Shown here in pieces: positions 57,072 through 64,000 of a stretch of 64,000 nucleotides of DNA. Position numbers and translations under genes: made by a program. Every line of letters begins with the position of its first letter. Position 1 is the stretch's first letter. The DNA comes from Lonicera japonica (taxonomy: Eukaryota > Streptophyta > Magnoliopsida > Dipsacales > Caprifoliaceae). The notes beneath the pieces were generated by a model. That model saw only the letters and a list, made by a program, of their open reading frames with translations, had not been told where the DNA came from and did not search any database. The stretch covers positions 49,512,309 to 49,576,308 of the forward strand of contig CM038467.1 in the NCBI GenBank assembly GCA_021464415.1, given 5' to 3'.

Positions 57072-57400
57072 CAGACTTTTTTTTTCTTTCATTCATAAAG
57101 GTGAAGTGCAAGTTACAAAGGATTGTGGCAGAAGCCTACAAGTGCAAAAATTAAGCCATACACTATCACAAAGAGGTTGGCATTAGCCCTTACCACTATT
57201 CAGGAAAAAAATTGGAAGACCCCCAGCAAGGGTTTTCCAAGTGCTGCAAAAATTCCAATGTGGCCGTTCGAAGAAGCAGATTGTAGGAAGCTAGCACTAA
57301 ATTTTTACTCCTTGCAAGGCCTCCCACTTTGTATCCAACGCAGATGCGAAGACACATTTAGCCCACGAATGTATACTTTCTCCAACAGTCTTTGGTAAGT
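57072..57400 (-). other. Possible retroposed 3' end with A tail (minus strand)
   Basis: The minus strand ends CACCTTTATGAATGAAAG followed by an A run, like a poly-A-tailed transcript end. No protein recognised upstream. Confidence 0.35.
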
Positions 57401-59674
57401 GTGTTCATCGTCCGGTTAACTTGAGCGTTGACCTACACAGTGGGCCGAACCAAATATTTTGGTCCTTTCAATTTGGGACCGGACCAGACCGAAAGGCTAT
57501 TAAAGACTAGACTGAATCGGGCCATATTGGTCAGGTCAGTCTCGGTCGGTCCTTTCGGTTTAGGCTTCACAATGGCCTTACTTCTTGGCCGAAAAACTAT
57601 GGCCGGAAAAAATAGTTTTTTGCAAAATCAGATCTACACATTTATAGATCTAGTTTAACTAAAAAAATACATACATATATATATATATATCTATAGATCT
57701 TCTTGCTCATTTTTCGTAACTAGCCCAAAATTTAAACCAAAACTAAGTGAGGAGAGAAAAATATGAGAGAGAAAGAGGGGTACCAGTGGTGAGGAGAAGA
57801 ACGGTGTGGTGGAGGTTGGCAGCGAATATGGTGGATTTGAATTGAGACAGTTTCATTCGGATTCAGAGCAACAACGGTTCGATTCTTCGAACACAACAAG
57901 GGATTCACCATGGGAAATATGGAAATTAAGTCGTTGGAGAGAGATAGAGAGACAGAGAGGAGACCAAGATTGCAAAGGAGAGAGAGTAGCGATGGTGCTC
58001 CTTTGCCCTTTACTGCTAGCTTGCTAGAGAGAGGGGGAAATCGACTAAGAAATCGAAGCTGAGTGGTGAGGGTAGCTGGTGTGAGATAGGAAGGTTATTA
58101 CATTTTAGTTTCATAAAAATGACTATATATATTTAAAAAAATATTTATGCATAAATATAACCTGTCCGGTCCATTTTTTTGCACTATTATTAAGGAGGAC
58201 CAAAAAGAGATCGATCAGAATCGGTCCACTAAATTTCGGACCAGACCAAACTATTGTATTTATAAAAACTAAAAAAAATAAAAAATAAATAAATGCCTAT
58301 GTTTGATCAGTACGGTCCGTTCGATCGAGTTCGTTTCTACGAACCTTTAATTTTTGGCCACTATGGGTCCTCTAATTTCCACGAAACCAAACATGCTTCG
58401 AACGCCTCCTCCTCCAATATTGAAGACGAAGGGATGGGCGAGGCTCCCATATCCACCATGGAGTCATACCCCAAGAGCTTTCTTTCCCCTATTGATGACA
58501 CACGAGGAGGAGAAAGAAATCTCAAAAGCCTATACAAAGTTCTGATACACCACAAATGGTTATGCTCTAGCACCGAAAAAGGGATAAATGACGTCTGAAG
58601 CCGTCACCAAGAAATTGACCATCAGAAAAGGGATCAACACCGTAGCAAGGGGAAGAACAAAGCTACAGGTTGTCACCTCCAAAATTTTCTTTTGTACATC
58701 CCCAGATTATTTTCTTTCGCCCTCACTTGAAATCTTTTTAATAAAGAAAGAAGGAATTAGAAGGGGTGGAGAAGAAAGAGAGAGGAAGGAGGGGGAACCA
58801 AAGGGATGGTTCCCTATGGAAACCACCCCTCAATCACCCCCATCGTCGCCCTTTCACCTCGTACCGCATAACTATAACTGCCCAAAAATAGAATAGTATA
58901 ATGTGATACCGAATATACCACCCAGAGAAACCCCCCACCGCCACTAAGACACCAAGTGGCCCTTCAGGTTTGAGGGGCAGTTGACTTGAATTTATTAACC
59001 CGACCTAGGTTTGACCCTGGACTTAAACGGAGTAGGCTGTGGCCTATGGCCCATCCTAAATAAATAATGTATGTGCCCATTAACATGGGGATTATATCAA
59101 GGATTGGCTAGCCCATTAAAGCCAATAAACTCCATTCACAAACCAAACAATTAATCAAGCCAAAAAGTCACTTTCGCAATAATAAAGCCCAAACTATGGT
59201 CCCACTCCTAAAACAAGGCTACAACCAGATTTCATGCGTCTAAAGAATAAGTAAGGGGGTTCGATTACTCAAATAAGCAACTATGTAAGATAAAGCACGG
59301 GGAATTATTCTTCTAAATATTCTACTAGCTACTAGACTTGTACTATTATATTAGAATTCCTATCCTTAGATTTATATTATTTATTATTCGATTGCAAGAG
59401 TTTTTGCCCTCCGTCCTATTAGACATGGAGGAATTTCTTGGACAGCATGGATTTGAGTGGAGACGAGTAGATCTACGCCTTTTTTGGGTGTCAGCTAAAT
59501 TATTTAATTAGTTTTCTATTTTGGTTTTCTTTGCTCATTGTTGTCGTAACGTTCTAATCTGCATAATAAGGGGCAATATCTTTTAAATTTTGAAAATATA
59601 TAAGGGAAAATAATTGTGTGGTTCACATTTAAGATATGTTTTCAGTGGTTGGTATTATATTATTTTACTAGGTC
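57401..59674. other. Intergenic DNA with GGACC-rich patches, no gene recognised
   Basis: Two patches (57440-57560 and 58160-58250) are rich in GGACCGGACC / GGTCCGG words and are loosely inverted to each other, perhaps element ends. Plus frames at 58293-58598 and 58588-58896 are about 100 codons but have no recognised motif. A (TA)n run lies at 57675-57690. Confidence 0.45.
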
Positions 59675-59848
59675 ATAGCCCGTGCCAAAGACACTATAAA
59701 CTATTAAAAAAATATCTTAATCTTGGCCAAACAATTTTTTATCTCTTATATATTTAAAATATTACCCCTTATTATGTGTGTGTGTGTGTGTATATATGCT
59801 AGGTTGTATCCTTGCCAAATGCACTATCAACCGTTATAGATTGATATA
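59675..59848 (-). mobile_element. Two decayed Helitron 3' termini in tandem
   Basis: On plus, CTAGGTCATAGCCCGTGCC followed by AAAGACACTATAAACTATT starts near 59675, and CTAGGTTGTATCCTTGCC followed by AAATGCACTATCAACCGTT starts near 59800. Each is the reverse of a Helitron end (hairpin, short spacer, CTAG). Both are damaged. Confidence 0.5.
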
Positions 59849-60957
59849 TATGTGTGCATTTCAAAATGTTGAAATTTTAGAATTTCACATCACCCACTTA
59901 CCGATTGAATTCTTTTGATAAAATAATGTGATCCTGCCTAGCCCTCCGTTCAATTCAGCCCAGGAGTATTGTGAGTTCTTGAATAAATGCTTTAATACGC
60001 ATAGATTCAAGGATAGAGCATGGAAGTTTAAAAGAAAAGCTATCAAATTACTTATTCCAGGAGTTACAAAGAGATTTCGCGTCAATCAATCATTCCGCGG
60101 AGTTCCTAAAAATTGGGCGTGGAAGTTCAAGATAAAAGTATGTTTGAAGGCAGCCAATGAAGTTCCAAATCATGATTTTGAGTTGTGCAAATCTTGGGTA
60201 TAATTGGAGGTGATAAAGAGTACGTTCAAGGATGGAATATCAAGCTAGAGGCTTCACTTGGCTTGTTGATAAGTTATTTACGCCCCATGATTTATAAATA
60301 ATTATTTCTTAGAATTATTATTATTTTAGAATTATTTTGGGCTTATTTTAGAGTGTTTGTTAATTTTCTTATTGTATTGGGAATATTTTAGGAGTTATTA
60401 TTTTCTTTTTCTAAGTAAGAATTAGTTTTCTTTTTGAATTAGGTTTCTAAGGCTTTGTTTACTCCTATTTGAAGAAGGCGCATTATTGTTTTATCAAGAA
60501 GTTATCATTAATCAAATTGAGTGTTTTACACCTTTAATTCTTGCTAGAACTTGTTGAATTGTTCAAATTAATCATTCAAGCTATTATTGACTGATCAATC
60601 AATTCTTCACCAATCGATTGTGGCGTCTTTGACTTATACCGAGGTTCACTTCTTGCATTCAAGGGTTGGGTTTAGGTTCCGCGTTCCATCTCTTAAACGA
60701 AATTCCAAGGTTCTTGTACTTTCGTAGTTCAAGGGTTGAGGATCCATTAACCTGTCTAGGAAAATGATTCGAGATCACGTCATAAAATTAGCTGGGTTGC
60801 ATCATGTCTCAAAAGGGAAAGTCCATTCATTACTTAAAAAAAATCTAAAGCATGAGTGATTCAACAATAGTTCAATCGAAAAATTACGAGGAAACCAAGT
60901 TTACACTCGAAGCAAAGTAGATATTTTCTTCAGACGAACAACGTTTCGATTTTATTA

Positions 60958-60990
60958 CTAGTTATAAACCCATGCCACGCATAGGTTATG
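60958..60990 (-). mobile_element. Helitron-like 3' end
   Basis: On minus, CCTATGCGTGGCATGGGTTT then ATAACTAG followed by T. The stem is only four to five pairs. The opposite end was not found. Confidence 0.4.
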
Positions 60991-62451
60991 AAAACTATTT
61001 AGTTTTATTAATGCAAAATACAAAATGGACTTTAAAACTTTCAAAAAATAAATAAGGATAAAATATAGGCGTTGAAAACATGTAGAATGAGAAAATGGTT
61101 GAGATTATAATAAAAATATGCGTTACTAAAAAGATCAATGCTTCTCCAGAGGACCTTCGTACAATGAACCTTTCATTTGAAATATATGACATCTTGTATT
61201 TTAATATTAATAAAAAACTATATATATATATATATACTAATTGAATATATATGTGGAAGTGGGCCATGTGAGAGGTGGAGGTCTATAAATTTTATTAAAG
61301 TTTGTAACAACATACAAGGTGGCAAGTTATTAGAATTAAAAAAAAAGGGAGAGTGGCTATTTTAATTGTTACTTGGCCACCAATTAATGACATTAGTGGA
61401 TCCCATTTCAATGTATATATCTTTCACTTTGGTGGCTTTGTATTGTTGTTATGGTAGAGCTTCGGCAAATAAAAAACTAGGGAATTACAGCACAATGATT
61501 AGCCATAAGTGTTAATAGGAAGCCATTGAGGCTTTCTAAGAAATAGTTGTAGTATTTTTATGATGCTCTTTTTAAAGTAAAGGGATGTACATAACATACA
61601 TCTAAATCTCTAGAATAATTTTTTTGTTGTCTTATTCGTCTTTCTCCTTTTGATATTCATGATAATTGTTTGGTTTCTGCCATTGGTGTTGATTATTTGT
61701 GATGGCTAAATTGCCGTTGGACTGATTAGTGCGTAGTTAAGTTTACTCTCCAAAATGCCTAATAAGCCCATCATGTAAGCTTAGAGAGAGAAGCTTTAAT
61801 GTAGTGAAGGTGAGGTGGGTAGTTTTTAACATGTTACTAAGAGGGAACGGTGTATGAGGCGAGGTGGTTGAATTTGTTGAGTTGATTGATGTTGTATGAA
61901 TATTTTATTATTAATAAAATATTTGGATTTGATACTTTATTCATGTGTATTGTGTACTGCCCCTTTTAATTTACATGGTGCGGGATTATAAGGTGGTGTT
62001 GGATTGGAATAGTGGGTCGGGCACGGTCTATTTATTTTTTATAGAAGAGAAATATTGTATTATTTTATTAATTATGAAAAGTGAAGATATTGTAAATTGT
62101 ACTTTTACAAATTATCTTGATATAAAACTGGAATTATTTTAATATTATTTCATTTCTAACCCCAGCAAACTGGGGCGTCACAAAATAAATGGCAAAAAAC
62201 TTCTTTGAACTTTTCTAGCAAAATCTCTTGATTAGTTAGACAACTCCTTTCATCAATTAATAATCAAAAGAAAAACATAATTGAGAATCAAAACTTACCT
62301 AATTAACCTATAACAAAAGAAAACCAACAAATTATGTTAATAGCAGCATCGATAGAGCAGAGATAGAATAATATATCTTAAAGGCAATTTTATATGATTA
62401 TGAGAGAAAACATAAACATTAGTCTATCAATTAGTACAGCTCGGAAGTTGA

Positions 62452-62460
62452 GAAAGGGGG
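62452..62460 (+). other. Possible polypurine tract before an LTR start
   Basis: GAAAGGGGG is immediately followed by TGATGCATTTGCACGATC, the arrangement of PPT and LTR. No LTR partner is in the window. Confidence 0.35.
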
Positions 62461-64000
62461 TGATGCATTTGCACGATCTTGTGCATGTTTTAGATCTTTT
62501 ACTTACATTTGTTACTCCATTTTAGGTAATAAAAGTTACTTATTTTTGTTTTTAGTATATTGTAATTTTAGAGTTAGTAAGGAAAAGATCTAAAAAGGGT
62601 TGAATTAAGTAAATAATGTATTCAAGTCAAGAAGAAGTGAATCGAAGCAAAAATCTTATTTGAGGAAGATTTGCAACAATTTAGCATTTTGAGCATATAT
62701 TTTCGCTATTCTCCTATTTATAAAAGTCTTCTTCCTAAAATAATTTGGCAATCCTTAAATTTTAAACTTAAATTCCAAACTCCCATTATGCAACCCTTTT
62801 TGAGAGATTGTATGGGATTTTGGCAAATCAATCTTGGGAATATGACCCATAAATACACTCTTTAGCCTCCCTTTGCCTATTAACTCTTAGCAGTTATATT
62901 TTTTACCACTAACTACAATAGTTTGCCCTATTTTTCCTAAATAACACATCTTTTATATATTCCAAATATTCATTCCGATTTATCCTCCAAGGTAAAAGGA
63001 TATTTAATTTGAATTCTCAATCATGCTCAGCACGACTGAGGAGCTCTATACAGGGCAGATTTTTGAAAAGCGAGTGAGCTCGACTGTATCGTCCATTCAT
63101 GTGTGAGCTCATTTGTATGAGCGGCGGTCTCCATTGTGAACAGGATTTTCATATCCATGCATCTTCTCCATTGCGAAGAAGATCATTATCTCCATTACTT
63201 TATCTTGTTCAATTTTCTGCATTTTGATCTTCTGTATTTTTTATTTGCGAGATGGATGATAATGGAGCTTCATTGTTATATTGGTTTGATTTTTGAGATC
63301 CTCGTTTTTCATGCTTATTGTTTTGTATGTCAATTTTCTATATTTTGTTAGCATTGGTTAGGTTGTTGGCACTGTTTCATGATTACTGGTTAGGGTGTTG
63401 GCACTGTTTCATGTTTTTGGCACTGGTTAGGTTGTCTCAGGTTCATGAACCATGATTACTGGATTGAGTATGGATTACTTAGCGGTAATCTAGACTACTG
63501 GTAGCAATAATCCTGATACATGGCATTGAGATCCAACCAATGGGTGTTAATCAGGATTACTGGGGTTAGTAATGATGATTACCAAGAGTGATGACATTAC
63601 TGCCTCCAATAATCCAGATTACTAGGACCAATAATCTTTATTACTAGGGGCAGTAATCCTTACTACTATCGTTATTTACTAATGACTTGGTGGTAATCTT
63701 TTTCTTATGGGCCAATTTTGTTTTTCTAGGAATGGTGAACCATCCTTGCTTATTAGAATTAACTTTAATGGCCAGAGTTTCTTGTTTTCACTGAATCCTA
63801 GTATGGGATATAGTTAGTTGTGTGAGGAAGTACGTTGCTGATATAATTTTCATCAAAGTGAGACAATTCAACTAAAATACTTACTGTTAGGTTGTGATGT
63901 GTGCTTTCTAGATCGTAAAGTCGGCTTTCAGTTGCTTTTTTCTGGGGCGAAGATATATAAACTGAATCACGTTGAGATTTCAGTTTCAAAAGAGAATGAA
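62461..64000. other. Possible LTR and GATTACT-rich DNA, no gene
   Basis: If the PPT call holds, an LTR begins at 62461. The stretch 63430-63710 is packed with GATTACT / AGTAATC and TAATCC words. Nothing coding is recognised. Confidence 0.4.

Larger units (their letters stand above)
59849..62460. other. Intergenic DNA with retroelement-like fragments, no gene
   Basis: A plus-strand stretch at 59928-60203 is open for 91 codons (MILPSPPFNSAQEYCEFL...) but unrecognised. 60470-60790 resembles an LTR-type leader with repeated TTCAAGGGTTG words. A Helitron-like end CTAG with an ATGC/GCAT hairpin lies at 60958. TA repeats sit at 61217-61237. AACTGGGGCGTCACA at 62168-62182 resembles the 3' end of a gypsy-type LTR like the one at 3292, with no matching start found. 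Confidence 0.4.

Noticed and set aside
58293..58896. Two plus-strand frames of about 100 codons
   Set aside because: No recognised domain, biased composition and no splice or promoter context. Not enough to call a gene.

Overview
This is nuclear DNA of a flowering plant, almost certainly a eudicot. It is AT-rich, gene-poor and packed with decayed plant transposons. It also holds a TIR-type resistance-gene locus, and TIR-type resistance genes with this exon layout are typical of eudicots. I cannot name a species.

Layout. The window opens inside a PIF/Harbinger-derived gene (1-322, minus). A solo Ty3/gypsy-type LTR with a perfect 5-bp target-site duplication lies at 1093-3292. A long AT-rich stretch follows, ending in a large direct duplication (8680-9845) and a hAT transposase remnant (9979-10360). 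A Helitron 3' fragment ends at 11801, and a PIF/Harbinger ORF1 pseudogene sits at 13873-14873. A complete but inactivated SIRE/Maximus-type Ty1/copia retrotransposon occupies 16171-24470, with 1.54-kb LTRs, PBS, gag, PR, IN, RT-RH and PPT. Its gag-pol is broken by seven in-frame stops, two frameshifts and an internal deletion. Next come a HARBI1-like transposase pseudogene (25032-26360), three ~185-bp tandem repeats (26671-27178), a plant-mobile-domain pseudogene (27295-29270), and a 3.1-kb non-autonomous Helitron (29635-32772) with captured exons. A CAR-type C2-domain pseudogene is at 33982-34572.

The one locus that may still be a gene is on the minus strand from 43294 (or 43393) to 36281. 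A TIR exon and an LRR exon join in frame across a 4.9-kb intron. There is no NB-ARC domain between them, and the catalytic glutamate of the TIR domain reads as glutamine. The intron holds a TAA-flanked MITE, a LINE RNase H remnant, another MITE, and a Helitron (40771-42610). A tandem duplicate of that Helitron's insertion site survives empty at 40537/40538.

From 43.4 to 47.9 kb there are foldback elements and tandem duplications. A ~0.9-kb ATT/AAT microsatellite that keeps switching strand lies at 47910-48804. A 6.0-kb CACTA element (49046-55054, TSD GGT) carries a decayed TNPA-like gene but no recognisable TNP2. The last 9 kb are LTR-retrotransposon leader and LTR fragments, tandem repeats, Helitron 3' termini and AT-rich DNA without recognisable genes.

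All coordinates come from reading the sequence by eye. Family names rest on recognised motifs, not on database searches.
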